Below, piece by piece: positions 1-10,862 of a stretch of DNA of 64,000 nt. Each line of letters starts with the position of its first letter. The first letter of the stretch is position 1. The DNA lies in assembly GCF_020873915.1 (NCBI RefSeq), contig NZ_JAHWGP010000013.1, positions 106,561-170,560 on the forward strand, in the 5' to 3' direction. The DNA is from Streptomyces sp. DH5 (GTDB lineage: Bacteria > Actinomycetota > Actinomycetes > Streptomycetales > Streptomycetaceae). A program made the position numbers and the translations under genes. The notes beneath the pieces were generated by a model. That model searched no databases and was not told where the DNA came from. It saw nothing but the letters and a program-made list of their open reading frames with translations.

Positions 1-845
1 AGGCCCGCGGAGAGCGGCCGGACGAGGTGCTCGATGTGTTCACCGGGGGAGTGCTCCTCGCCCTCCTCGCGGTGGCAGCGGAGCATCAGGCCCATGGCGA
101 CGCCGGCGACCGTGGCGTGGATGCCGCTGTTGTACGTCAGCGCCCACACGACCAGCGCGAGCGGCACGTACACGTACCAGCCGCGCACACCCTTGCGCAG
201 CAGCAGCCAGAAGACGACCAGGCCCACGACCGCGCCGCCGAGCGCGGCGAAGTTCAGGTCGGCGGTGAAGAACACCGCGATGATCAGGATCGCGAACAGG
301 TCGTCGACGACGGCGAGGGTGAGCAGGAAGGCGCGCAGGGCGCTGGGCAGGGAGGTGCCGATGACGGCGAGCACGGCGAGCGCGAAGGCGATGTCGGTGG
401 CGGTGGGGACGGCCCAGCCGGCGAGGGAGCCGCCGCCGGTGCCGCTGACGAACACGTAGACCAGCGCCGGTGCCGCCATGCCGCACAGGGCCGCGACCAC
501 GGGGAGCGCGGCCGCTTTGGGATCACGCAGGTCACCGGCGACGAGTTCGCGTTTCAGTTCGATGCCGGCGACGAAGAAGAAGATCGCGAGCAGTCCGTCG
601 GCGGCCCAGTGGGCCACGGACAGGTCCAGCCCGAGTGCGCCGGGGCCGAAGTGGAAGTCACTGACGTTCTCGTAGCTGTCGCCCAGCGCGGGTATGTTCG
701 CCCATGCCAGCGCCGCGACGGCGGCGAGGAGGAGCAGGACGCCGCCGACCGTCTCGGTGCGCAGCGCCTCCGCGACGTACGACCGCTCGGGCAGGGAGAG
801 ACGCCCGAAGGCCTTGCGGGGGGTGGGGGTGCGGGGGGCGCTCAA
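1..845 (-). CDS. nhaA: Na+/H+ antiporter NhaA (C-terminus outside window)
   Basis: Membrane antiporter that exchanges cytoplasmic Na+ for external H+ for pH and salt homeostasis. The frame reads leftward and runs off the window edge, so about the first 281 residues are present and the rest is missing. Family hallmarks are clear: a GLDLSVAHWAADGLLAIFFF stretch, then GIELKRELVAGDLRDP, TATDIAFALAVLAVIGT and LTLAVVDDLFAI, the last carrying the paired aspartates of the ion-binding site. Many hydrophobic segments alternate with short loops. I chose the TTG at 845 (followed by SAPRTPTPRKAFG) because an in-frame GTG just upstream closes at once and GAGGACG sits in front of it. Identity is known from the family; the start is inferred. 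Confidence 0.9.
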   Translation of the reverse strand, partial: MSAPRTPTPRKAFGRLSLPERSYVAEALRTETVGGVLLLLAAVAALAWANIPALGDSYENVSDFHFGPGALGLDLSVAHWAADGLLAIFFFVAGIELKRELVAGDLRDPKAAALPVVAALCGMAAPALVYVFVSGTGGGSLAGWAVPTATDIAFALAVLAVIGTSLPSALRAFLLTLAVVDDLFAILIIAVFFTADLNFAALGGAVVGLVVFWLLLRKGVRGWYVYVPLALVVWALTYNSGIHATVAGVAMGLMLRCHREEGEEHSPGEHIEHLVRPLSAG

Positions 846-967
846 AGAATCGTCCTCACGTGTTCGGGCAGCACTGATCGTGTGCCGACCAGACTTCCCG
901 GCGCCCCATGAGACAACAACTTTTTGCCCACCCTAACCAACCCGCCCCTGAGCTGCACCAGGGGTCG

Positions 968-1009
968 GGCCCGGCGGGTGTCCGGACGCGTCCGGACACC
1001 CGCCGGGCC
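968..1009 (-). terminator. Strong hairpin terminator downstream of acs
   Basis: Perfect 20-bp inverted repeat (968-987 and 990-1009) with a two-base GC loop, 25 bases beyond the acs stop codon. There is no T-tract, as is common for Streptomyces terminators. It also lies between acs and nhaA, which read in the same direction, and so should separate their transcription. Confidence 0.8.
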
Positions 1010-1034
1010 ACCCCGCCGTGGCCGGGCCGCCCGC

Positions 1035-2990
<1,956 letters not shown>

Positions 2991-3190
2991 GGCATCTGCC
3001 TTTCCCAGGGTTGTCCGTTGTGTCCCAGGCCACAGCTCATCAGACCCGGGGGGCGCTGACAAGGGCCGACGGAGAATTGGTTTAGACCTGTCGGGTCGGG
3101 TGGTGGTGCGATGTTCGTCACCCCTTCCCACGAGCGCGGGAGCGAGCCGGTTCAGGAGGTGTAACGCCTCTCACACCCGGCCGCGCACCC

Positions 3191-5686
3191 TCACACCGCC
3201 AGGTCCACGGCTCGTACCCGGTCGAACACCGCTTCGCCGTCCCGTTCCGTGAGGAGGTACGCCTGTGCCTCCCCCACGTGGAAGTACAGCCCGTGCAGCT
3301 CCAGTGCCCCGTCCTTCAGGGCCCGTGCCACGGAGTCGTGGGCACGCAGGTGCTCCAACTGCTGCACCACGTTCGTCAGGCAGAGCCGCTCGACCGCGTC
3401 GGCCGGTGTCCGCCCGGTCAGCCGTGGCGCGCGCCCGCTCCCGGCGCCCATGCGTTCCAGGCTTGGCCGCCCGTGCCGCAGCCAGCGTCTCAGCGGCGTG
3501 CGGGCGGCGCCGCCCGGGTCGGTGTCGAGCAGTGCCTGCATGGCGCCGCACCCCGAGTGCCCGCACACCGTGATCGACCGGACGGCCAGCACCTCCACGG
3601 CGTACTCGATGGCGGCCGCCACCGATTCGTCGCCGCTCTCCGCGCCGGGCGGGGGCACGAGATTGCCGACGTTGCGCACCACGAACAGGTCTCCCGGACC
3701 ACTGGACGTGATCATGGAGGTGACCACCCGGGAGTCGGCACAGGTCAGGAACAGCTGGGCGGGCCGCTGCCCCTCGCGCGCCAGCCGTGCCAGCTCACCG
3801 CGCACCAAGGGCGCGGTGTAGCGCTGGAACGTACCGATGCCGCGCACCAGCTGGCTGCCGCCGACGCTCTCCCGATCAGGCTCCGCGGTCTTCGCCGTGT
3901 CCGTCCCGTCCGCTCCGGCCGCCGAGTCCCTCCCGTCCGCTCCTGTTCTGTTCGCTCTGCCCGTCCCGCCGGCCGGGTCCGGTCGCCGGTCGCTGTCCGG
4001 GAGGGTGCGGGGAAGCTCGCACTGGTGGTTGCGCCAGGGCGTCCAGGGCCGGCAACGGCAGTCGGCCTCGGATGCTCCGGCCGTCTCGGCACCTCCGGTG
4101 AGGTGTGCGGAGGCGAGGGTGGAGGGTTCGGCGATCCGGACCCCGGCGCGGCGGCCGGTGATCTCGACGATGCCGCCCTGCGCGGTGTGTGTGCTCTGCC
4201 AGTCCTGCAGCGTCTCGTACGCCGCGTGGTCCATGAAGGATCCGTCCAACGCGACGACAACGTGGGCTCCTTGAGGTACGAGGTGCAGGGCCCGGCTGAG
4301 CCGGGGCACCGCCAGGAACGTCAACTGGCCCTTGACGTGTACGTGGTGGACTCTCTCCCCTCGCTCGTGGGTGATGCGGGTGCGGGTGAGCCGGTGCAGG
4401 GCCACGCCGACGGCCACGGCGATGCCCAGGGCGACGCCCTCCAGGACGCCGAGGGACACGACACCGAGGGTGGTCACGGCGTAGACCAGCGCTTCACGGT
4501 GGCGGGTCACCGTGCGGATGTGGTGCAGGGACACCATCTGGATGCCGACGGCCATCACGAGGGCGGCGAGCGAGGCGAGCGGGATGAACTCCAGGAGCGG
4601 GACCATCAGCAGCGCGGCGGCCACTACGAGAACGCCGTGCAGCATGGTGGAGTTCCGGCTCACGGCACCCGCGTGCACGTTCGCGGAACTGCGCACCGCC
4701 ACCCCGGCCACGGGCAGCCCGCCGAGCGACCCGGAGACGATGTTGGCCGCGCCCTGACCGAGCAGTTCGCGGTCCAGGTCGGACCGCTGGACGCGGGCGG
4801 GGCCGGGGCGACCCGAGACCAGCTTGTCCACGGCGACCGCGCCGAGCAGCGACTGCACGCTGCAGACCAGCGTCGTGGTGAGCACGGCGGCGGCGAGCCC
4901 GAGCACCGGGCCCTCGGGCAGACCGGCCAGGGCGTGGTTGCGCCAGGAGGGCAGATCGACCTTGGGCAGGACGAGGCCGGCCGCTGCGGCGATCGCGGTG
5001 GCTCCGGCGACGGCGACGAGCGCGGCCGGGATCCCGTGCAGCCGGAGTCCTGCCCGGCCGGGGAGCCTCGGCCAGAGCAGCAGCAGTGTCAGGGTCAGCA
5101 GGCTGACGCAGAGGGCCGCGGGGTGCACGTTGGCCAACTGGGTGGGAAGCGCCCGCAGGTTGTCGGGGACGGAGCTCTGCGGGGTGCCGCCGAGGACGAT
5201 GTGCAGTTGGGCGACGGCGATGGTGACACCGATCCCGGCGAGCATGCCGTGCACGATCGCGGGAGAGACGGCGAGCGCGCCGCGTGCCACCCGCAGGCAG
5301 CCGAGTCCGAGCTGGGCGAGGCCGGCGAGGACGGTGATGGCGCAGGTCGTCCGCCACCCGTAGTGCTGGATGAGGTCGGCGGTGACGACGGTGAGTCCGG
5401 CGGCGGGGCCGCTGACCTGGAGCGGGGAGCCGCCGATCCGCCCGGCGACGAGTCCGCCGACGGCGGCGGCGACGAGTCCGGCCTGGAGCGGGGCGCCCGT
5501 GGCCAGGGCAATGCCGAGGGACAGCGGCAGCGCGATGAGGAAGACCGCGACCGCGGCCGACACATCGGCGCTCGCGATACGGAGGCGCCTGGGGCCGGGC
5601 GGCGGGCCGGTCGGCGGGCTGTGAGGTGGATGGGTGCGTTCGGGGTGGTTCGCGTCGGTGGTGGGGGCGGGAACGCAGGCTGACAT
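3191..5686 (-). CDS. SulP-family anion transporter fused to beta-carbonic anhydrase
   Basis: An 831-residue fusion. Residues about 35-430 form the SulP membrane transporter (start ADVSAAVAVFLIALPLSLGIALA, many hydrophobic helices). A STAS-like domain follows (VKGQLTFLAVPRLSRALHLVP ... VVALDGSFMDHAAYETL). After a Ser/Pro/Arg/Glu-rich linker (about 510-610) comes a beta-class carbonic anhydrase. Its zinc site is visible: C649 with the D651/R653 dyad in CADSR, then H710 and C713 in GHSGCGAM. The fusion probably couples bicarbonate or another anion's transport to CO2/HCO3- interconversion at the membrane; this role is inferred from the architecture. ATG at 5686 is preceded by GGAGACGGGG. Upstream lies a cluster of palindromic half-sites. 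Confidence 0.92.
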   Translation of the reverse strand: MSACVPAPTTDANHPERTHPPHSPPTGPPPGPRRLRIASADVSAAVAVFLIALPLSLGIALATGAPLQAGLVAAAVGGLVAGRIGGSPLQVSGPAAGLTVVTADLIQHYGWRTTCAITVLAGLAQLGLGCLRVARGALAVSPAIVHGMLAGIGVTIAVAQLHIVLGGTPQSSVPDNLRALPTQLANVHPAALCVSLLTLTLLLLWPRLPGRAGLRLHGIPAALVAVAGATAIAAAAGLVLPKVDLPSWRNHALAGLPEGPVLGLAAAVLTTTLVCSVQSLLGAVAVDKLVSGRPGPARVQRSDLDRELLGQGAANIVSGSLGGLPVAGVAVRSSANVHAGAVSRNSTMLHGVLVVAAALLMVPLLEFIPLASLAALVMAVGIQMVSLHHIRTVTRHREALVYAVTTLGVVSLGVLEGVALGIAVAVGVALHRLTRTRITHERGERVHHVHVKGQLTFLAVPRLSRALHLVPQGAHVVVALDGSFMDHAAYETLQDWQSTHTAQGGIVEITGRRAGVRIAEPSTLASAHLTGGAETAGASEADCRCRPWTPWRNHQCELPRTLPDSDRRPDPAGGTGRANRTGADGRDSAAGADGTDTAKTAEPDRESVGGSQLVRGIGTFQRYTAPLVRGELARLAREGQRPAQLFLTCADSRVVTSMITSSGPGDLFVVRNVGNLVPPPGAESGDESVAAAIEYAVEVLAVRSITVCGHSGCGAMQALLDTDPGGAARTPLRRWLRHGRPSLERMGAGSGRAPRLTGRTPADAVERLCLTNVVQQLEHLRAHDSVARALKDGALELHGLYFHVGEAQAYLLTERDGEAVFDRVRAVDLAV

Positions 5687-6037
5687 GGTGCCCCGTCTCC
5701 TTCATGTCGGGCGGTCGCGTGGTAGGTGGGGCCCCGCTCGGCGGCGGGGCGGTCGCTGCCGGGGCATGGCCCCGGAACGGCGGGAAGGGCAACCGAGAGG
5801 GCGCCGAATGGTGACTATTCGTAAACGAATGGTAATTCGGAGTAAAGGACTGGCATAGGTTTCACAGGCAAATGGAGTAGTGAATCACTCCTGCGCGTGG
5901 AGTGGCCATTTCATCGGCTTGTCGTATTAATTCCTTCCTCAATCCGTGCGACGTTGGCGGCGCTGTCGGCGAGGACCGGCACAGCACCGACAACGCCCTC
6001 ATCGAGCTCGGCCCGAGAGAAGGAAGAAGGTGGGCGG
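5687..6037. other. Divergent intergenic region with palindromic half-sites
   Basis: 351 bases between divergent genes, with an AT-rich patch unusual for this genome (about 5,805-5,940). It contains four alternating CGAAT/ATTCG half-sites and, further on, a short AGTGA-A-TCACT palindrome near 5,878-5,890. The gene to the right has a good ribosome binding site (AAGGAAGAAGG) just before 6038. No additional gene is supported. Confidence 0.6.
5805..5839. promoter_or_regulatory. Candidate operator: four CGAAT/ATTCG half-sites
   Basis: Half-sites at 5805-5809, 5817-5821, 5826-5830 and 5835-5839 alternate in orientation. The middle pair forms the perfect 14-bp palindrome ATTCGTAAACGAAT (5817-5830). 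The site is about 120 bases upstream of the SulP-carbonic anhydrase start and 200 bases upstream of the divergent lipoprotein. Binding by a dimeric regulator is inferred, not shown. Confidence 0.4.
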
Positions 6038-7309
6038 ATGGCCGCCACCCACAGGATCGCCGCGGGCACCGTGATCGCCGCGGTCTGCGCCGCCTCACTC
6101 GCCGGCTGCGGGACCGGCACCGACAGCGCCGGAGAGCGGGCGCGGGAGCAGGAGAAGGCCAAGCCGGCGCCCGCCCCGAAGAACGTCGTCCGGTTGATCG
6201 GCGACGGCTCCACCGCGTACACCGGGGCGCAGCCCCACCTGCCCCGACCGGAGCGGATGAAGCCCGGGGAGAAGCCCCCGCAGTTCGTCGTCTTCTCCTG
6301 GGACGGCGCGGGTGAGGACGGCCAGAAGCTCTTCTCCCATTTCCGGAAGGTCGCCAAGGAGAACGACGCGACCATGACGTACTTCCTGAGTGGCGTGTAC
6401 CTGCTCCCGGAGGAGAAGCGCGATCTGTACCGGCCGCCGCGGCACTCCCCGGGCCGCTCCGACATCGGCTTCAACGACCAGCAGGGCATCGCCGACACCG
6501 TGAAGCAGCTGCGGCTGGCCTGGCTCGAGGGCAACGAGATCGGCACCCATTTCAACGGGCACTTCTGCGGCAGCGGCGGTGGCGTCGGCGAATGGTCGGT
6601 GGCGGAGTGGAAGGACGAGATCGCGCAGGCCAAGAATTTCGTGAAGACCTGGAAGACCAACACCGGGATGAAGAACGCGGCGCCGCTGCCCTTCGACTAC
6701 GACAAGGAGCTCATCGGCGCCCGCACCCCCTGCCTGGAAGGGCAGGAGAACTTCATGAAGGCCGCCCGCGCGCTGGGCTTCCGCTACGACACCAGCGGGG
6801 TCAACAACCAGGTGTGGCCGAAGAAGAAGGGAGGGCTGTGGGACCTGTCCATGCAGCTGGTGCCCTTCCCCGGACACTCCTTCGAGCAGCTCACCATGGA
6901 CTACAACTTCATGGTCAACCAGTCCGGGACCACCACCCAGGGGGACCCCGCCAAGCACGAGATGTGGGGCGATCAGATGCGTGACGGTCTGCTCCAGGGC
7001 TTCGACCGGGCCTACCGGGGCAACAGGGCGCCCCTGATCATCGGCAACCACTTCCAGTCCTGGAACGGCGGCACGTACATGCGTGCCGTCGAAGAGGTCG
7101 TCGAGTCGGTGTGCACCAGGACCGACGTGCGCTGTGTCTCCTTCCGGCAGCTGGCGGACTGGCTGGACGCCCAGGACCCGGCGGCCCTGGCGAAGCTGCG
7201 CACCCTCGGCGTGGGCGAGGCCCCGAAGGAGGGCTGGAAGACCTTCCTGACCGACGGCCCCGCCCCGGCCCCCAAGGGAGCGCCGGGGTCGCCGGCGGCC
7301 AAGGAGTGA
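6038..7309 (+). CDS. Lipoprotein with polysaccharide-deacetylase-like domain
   Basis: A 423-residue exported lipoprotein. The signal peptide ends in a lipobox, SLAGC, with the modified cysteine at position 24. The mature part resembles a divergent NodB/polysaccharide-deacetylase fold: a FVVFSWDGAGEDG strand-loop in the position of the catalytic Asp motif, then EIGTHFNGHFCG, which resembles the HxxxH metal motif. The substrate is unknown; cell-wall or extracellular glycans are a guess. I chose ATG 6038 because AAGGAAGAAGG lies just upstream and it starts the signal peptide directly; the longer frame from 5897 would bury the signal. It converges with the next gene, leaving only nine bases between the stops. 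Confidence 0.82.
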   Translation: MAATHRIAAGTVIAAVCAASLAGCGTGTDSAGERAREQEKAKPAPAPKNVVRLIGDGSTAYTGAQPHLPRPERMKPGEKPPQFVVFSWDGAGEDGQKLFSHFRKVAKENDATMTYFLSGVYLLPEEKRDLYRPPRHSPGRSDIGFNDQQGIADTVKQLRLAWLEGNEIGTHFNGHFCGSGGGVGEWSVAEWKDEIAQAKNFVKTWKTNTGMKNAAPLPFDYDKELIGARTPCLEGQENFMKAARALGFRYDTSGVNNQVWPKKKGGLWDLSMQLVPFPGHSFEQLTMDYNFMVNQSGTTTQGDPAKHEMWGDQMRDGLLQGFDRAYRGNRAPLIIGNHFQSWNGGTYMRAVEEVVESVCTRTDVRCVSFRQLADWLDAQDPAALAKLRTLGVGEAPKEGWKTFLTDGPAPAPKGAPGSPAAKE

Positions 7310-7318
7310 CGGTGGGCG

Positions 7319-8299
7319 TCAGGCGGAAGCCGTGACGTCCTCGCCGAGCACGAAGGAGGGGTCGACCTGGGCCGCCAGGTCGACCCCCGTGCGCTCGTTC
7401 CCCCACGATGCGGCGTTCTTCAGGTGGAAGTGCACCATCTGGCGGGTGTAGCGCTCGCGGTCGCGCAGCTCGTAGCTCGCGTCGGCGGCCGACCGCAGCA
7501 GGCGCAGCGCGCGGCGGTTGGGCTCCTCCAGGTACTCGAACCGGGGCGGCCGGCCCTTTTCCATGGCCCGTACCCAGTCCGAGTGCCCCACCGTCACCAA
7601 CAGGTCCTCCCCGGTCTCCGCGCGGAGGAAGTCGAGGTCGTCCGGGCCCTGGACCTTGTTGCCGACGACCTTGAGGGTGATGCCGAAGTCGCGGGCGTAC
7701 TCCTTGTACTGGCGGTAGACGGAGACCCCCTTCCGGGTCGGCTCGGCGACGAGGAACGTGATGTCGAAGCGGGTGAACATGCCGGAGGCGAAGGAGTCCG
7801 AGCCGGCGGTCATGTCGACCACGACGTACTCGTCGGGGCCGTCCACCAGGTGGTTCAGGCACAGCTCCACCGCTCCGGTCTTGGAGTGGTAGCAGGCGAC
7901 GCCCAGGTCGGCGTCGGAGAACGGGCCGGTGACCATCAAACGGACGGCACCGCCGTCGAGTTCCACCGGGTGTGCGCAGGCGTCGTAGACGGGGTTCTCC
8001 TCCCGCACCCGCAGCAGGCGGGAACCCTCGCCGGGCGGCGTCGTCTTGATCATCGTCTCGGCGGACGCGATGCGGGGGTTGGTGCCGCGCAGATAGTCCT
8101 TGATCAGCGGCAGGTGCTCGCCCATCGAGGGCAGGGCCGCCGCCTCCGCCTCGTCCAGGCCCAACGCGGCGCCGAGGTGCTGGTTGATGTCGGCGTCGAC
8201 CGCGACCACCGGGGCCCCACAGGCCGCGAGGTGACGGATGAACAGGGAGGACAGGGTCGTCTTCCCGCTGCCGCCCTTCCCCACGAAAGCAATTTTCAT
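7319..8299 (-). CDS. CooC/MinD-like P-loop ATPase
   Basis: A 326-residue SIMIBI-class ATPase. The deviant Walker A GKGGSGKTT lies at residues 7-15, with VVAVDADINQH and a later VVVDMTAGSD matching switch elements of the CooC/ParA/MinD family. CooC members help insert metal into enzymes, whereas MinD/ParA members position macromolecules; the sequence does not decide between them. ATG 8299 begins MKIAFVGKGG, the normal extreme N-terminus for this fold, so the longer frame to 8338 is unlikely. It is divergent from the Fic-like gene, with about 100 bases between starts. Confidence 0.85.
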   Translation of the reverse strand: MKIAFVGKGGSGKTTLSSLFIRHLAACGAPVVAVDADINQHLGAALGLDEAEAAALPSMGEHLPLIKDYLRGTNPRIASAETMIKTTPPGEGSRLLRVREENPVYDACAHPVELDGGAVRLMVTGPFSDADLGVACYHSKTGAVELCLNHLVDGPDEYVVVDMTAGSDSFASGMFTRFDITFLVAEPTRKGVSVYRQYKEYARDFGITLKVVGNKVQGPDDLDFLRAETGEDLLVTVGHSDWVRAMEKGRPPRFEYLEEPNRRALRLLRSAADASYELRDRERYTRQMVHFHLKNAASWGNERTGVDLAAQVDPSFVLGEDVTASA

Positions 8300-8400
8300 G
8301 TTCACCAAGAGTAGTGCCTGCATTGCCGGGTGTGACATGCGGGAGTGAAGAAGACCACTCCTTCGTGGGGCGGGTGCCCGGGGTGCGTAGGGTCGTACTC

Positions 8401-9225
8401 ATGAGTACGACAGGCGCGAACGCCGACCCGCTCGCGGCCCTGGCCGCCCTGCCCGGTGTGGCCGACTCCGTGGAGTCCGTGCGCAAGGCCGTGGACCGGG
8501 TCTACGGGCACCGGGTCATGCGACGGCGCAGCAGCGAGATCACGTCCGAGGCGGCGCTCCGCGGTGCCCGGGGCTCGGCGGCGCTGTCGGGCGCGGACTG
8601 GGCCCTGGAGGAGGTGCGCCGGCGCAGCGACTTCAGCGGTGACGAGGAGGCGCGCACGATGGGCGCCGCCCTGCGGCTGACCGCCGAGGCGGGCCAGTTG
8701 CTGTCCATTTGGCGGCAGTCGCCCCTGCGGGTGCTGGCCCGGCTGCACCTGGTCGCGGCGGCCGACAAGGACGAGCGGGTCGGGCGACCCCGCCAGGAGG
8801 GCGAGTTGGTCGACGAGCCGTTGATCGCACTTCCGCTGCCAGGTGCGGCGGAGGCGCACGGCCGGCTCGAAGGGCTGGCCGGGCTGGTCATCACGGGTGG
8901 TTCCGCGCCGGCGCTGGTCACCGCCGCCGTGGTGCACGGCGAGCTGCTCGCGCTGCGCCCGTTCACCTCCCAGAACGGGCTGATCGCCCGAACGGCCGAG
9001 CGTATCGTCCTGATCGGCAGCGGGCTCGACCCGAAGTCGGTCTGCCCCGCCGAGGTCGGTCACGCGGAACTGGGGCAGGAGGCGTATGTGCGGGCGCTCG
9101 AGGGCTACGTCTCCGGCACACCCGAAGGGGTGGCCGCCTGGATCACCCACTGCGGGCGGGCGGTCGGACTCGGTGCACGCGAATCCACGGCGGTGTGCGA
9201 GGCGCTGCAGCGCGGGGCGGCATAG
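8401..9225 (+). CDS. Fic-domain-like protein with altered active site
   Basis: A 274-residue protein whose central part aligns by eye with Fic/DOC proteins. ELLALRPFTSQNGLIARTAERI at 181-202 occupies the position of the HPFx[DE]GNGxxxR motif, but the catalytic histidine is Arg186 and the acidic residue is replaced. N192, G193 and R197 remain. An upstream ARGSAALSGADWALEEV stretch resembles the segment preceding the Fic core. AMP-transfer activity is therefore doubtful; it may bind nucleotides or act as a scaffold. The start at ATG 8401 has almost no leader and no clear ribosome binding site, so a leaderless transcript is plausible; an in-frame start at 8314 is the alternative. Confidence 0.78.
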   Translation: MSTTGANADPLAALAALPGVADSVESVRKAVDRVYGHRVMRRRSSEITSEAALRGARGSAALSGADWALEEVRRRSDFSGDEEARTMGAALRLTAEAGQLLSIWRQSPLRVLARLHLVAAADKDERVGRPRQEGELVDEPLIALPLPGAAEAHGRLEGLAGLVITGGSAPALVTAAVVHGELLALRPFTSQNGLIARTAERIVLIGSGLDPKSVCPAEVGHAELGQEAYVRALEGYVSGTPEGVAAWITHCGRAVGLGARESTAVCEALQRGAA

Positions 9226-9686
9226 CAGGCGCGAGGGGCGCGAGCGGCGCTCACAGAAATGCGGCGGTACGAATGCTCGTACCGCCGCTGGCATGTCCAC
9301 CGCGTTACCAAGCGTCCTCGATATGTGCCCATCAGGTCGGGGACTTTGCCCGTCACCTGGTGCGGCTGGCCCGTAATCGACGGGTCGACGTCGCGTGGGT
9401 GCGCGGTGTTCATGCGCGGTCCGTGGGGCCTCGTGCGTTCTAAGGTGATCCTCTCGGATGTCCTCGGTCTCGCGGGCCGTTAAGTCCTTTGTACTCCGGG
9501 TGCGGAGCAAGGGAAAGTCCTGGCCCCCGCTTCTTTATTTTTGGGTTCACATACTCATCAAACGGGCGCCGATATGAGTACGGGGCCGGCGGCCGTCCGC
9601 GTGGGCCGTGGAGCGGGCGGCCGGCCTACGTCGTACGGCCCGGGAGGCGGGCGGTCCGACAGTCGTGCGTGCCGGGAGGCGGGCGG
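9226..9686. other. Intergenic region between convergent genes
   Basis: 461 bases between the Fic-like gene and the 3' end of the HAD phosphatase. It begins with a strong hairpin (9261-9288). The rest holds short overlapping frames on both strands with no ribosome binding site or recognisable domain. A small non-coding RNA cannot be excluded, but nothing in the sequence shows one. Confidence 0.5.
9261..9288 (+). terminator. Hairpin terminator after the Fic-like gene
   Basis: Perfect 12-bp stem (9261-9272 with 9277-9288) around a four-base loop, 36 bases past the stop codon at 9225. No U-tract follows. It could serve both converging transcripts. Confidence 0.7.
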
Positions 9687-10520
9687 TCAGGCCGCCGTCG
9701 TGCGGCGTCGGCTGGCGTACCAGACGAGGCCGGCGGTGGCTGCCGCGGCTCCTATGGCGGCCGCCGCGACCAGGGCGGGACGGGGCGGCACGGAGAAGGC
9801 GGGGAAGCGCTGCTTCAGCCGGACCGGACGGTGGAAGTCGAGGATGGGCCACTCGCGTGCGAGGGCCTCGCGGCGCAGTGCGCGGTCCGGGTTCACCGCG
9901 TGCGGGTGGCCCACCGACTCCAGCATCGGCACATCGGTCACCGAATCGCTGTAGGCGTAGCAACGGGCCAGGTCGTAGCCCTCGGACACGGCCAGTTCCC
10001 GGATTGCCTCGGCCTTGGTCGGGCCGTACGCGTAGTACTCCACCTCTCCGGTGAAGCACCCGTCCTCGCCGACGACCATGCGGGTGGCCACGACCCGGTC
10101 GGCGCCGAGGAGTTCGCCGATCGGTTCGACGACCTCGGCCCCTGACGTGGAGACGATCACCACGTCGCGGCCCGCGGTGTGGTGCTGCTCGATGAGGGTG
10201 GCGGCCTCGTCGTAGATGATCGGGTCGATCAGGTCGTGCAGCGTCTCGGCCACGATCTCCTTGACCTGCTGGACGTTCCAGCCGCGGCACAGGGCGGACA
10301 GGTACTTGCGCATGCGCTCCATCTGCTCGTGATCCGCGCCGCCGGCGAGGAACACGAACTGGGCGTACGCGGTGCGCAGGACCGCCCTGCGGTTGATCAG
10401 ACCGCCTTGGTAGAACGACTTGCTGAACGTGAGTGTGCTCGACTTCGCAATGACCGTCTTGTCCAGGTCGAAGAAGGCGGCCGCGCGGGGCAAGGAGTGG
10501 TTTTCCACATCCCTGAGCAT
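9687..10520 (-). CDS. HAD-superfamily IB phosphatase with C-terminal membrane anchor
   Basis: A 277-residue hydrolase of the SerB/CicA-like HAD-IB group. Motif I FFDLDKT places the nucleophile at D18 and the acid/base at D20. Motif II is VVIVSTSG, and motif IV is AYSDSVTDVPML. The C-terminus has one membrane helix (PALVAAAAIGAAAATAGLVWYA) followed by Arg-rich residues, so the enzyme is probably tethered to the inner face of the membrane. The substrate is not determined; phosphoserine and lysophosphatidate-type substrates are both known in the group. ATG 10520 lacks a clear ribosome binding site; a GTG five codons later (VENHSLP) is an alternative. Confidence 0.88.
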   Translation of the reverse strand: MLRDVENHSLPRAAAFFDLDKTVIAKSSTLTFSKSFYQGGLINRRAVLRTAYAQFVFLAGGADHEQMERMRKYLSALCRGWNVQQVKEIVAETLHDLIDPIIYDEAATLIEQHHTAGRDVVIVSTSGAEVVEPIGELLGADRVVATRMVVGEDGCFTGEVEYYAYGPTKAEAIRELAVSEGYDLARCYAYSDSVTDVPMLESVGHPHAVNPDRALRREALAREWPILDFHRPVRLKQRFPAFSVPPRPALVAAAAIGAAAATAGLVWYASRRRTTAA

Positions 10521-10624
10521 AGGCGCAGCCCATTCGGCGTAAGGTGGGGCGCGTGGGTTTGCCTGAGAGGGCTCTCGGGTACACCATGGAAGTCACGGAT
10601 CGTTCGCGACCGTGCTAACCCGGC

Positions 10625-10693
10625 CCGACTCCTCCCCCCCCGAGTCGGCCGTGGAGACGACCCCCGCTCTCCCCCCCCCCGGCGGGGGTCGTC
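10625..10693. other. Two tandem hairpins with poly-C loops
   Basis: The first stem pairs 10625-10631 with 10642-10648; the second is a 12-bp stem, 10656-10667 with 10682-10693. Both loops are almost pure C tracts. They do not follow a gene on either strand, so they may be leader or attenuator structures rather than simple terminators. Confidence 0.45.
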
Positions 10694-10862
10694 GCATGTC
10701 CGGACGCGTTTTCTTCCCTCTTTCGGCCCTCTGGTGTCGCCATCATGACGTCTGCGGCAGGTGATTGTCATGCGCGCGACTAGTTACGGTGAGTAGTCGT
10801 CGGGGTGCCCTGCGGGGCTCGCGCGGTAGACCCGCGGAGCTCACCCGGTATGGGTGACCGCG

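Noticed and set aside
9105-9413. 102-residue minus-strand frame after the Fic-like gene
   Set aside because: It overlaps the end of the Fic-like gene and the hairpin, lacks a ribosome binding site and has no domain.
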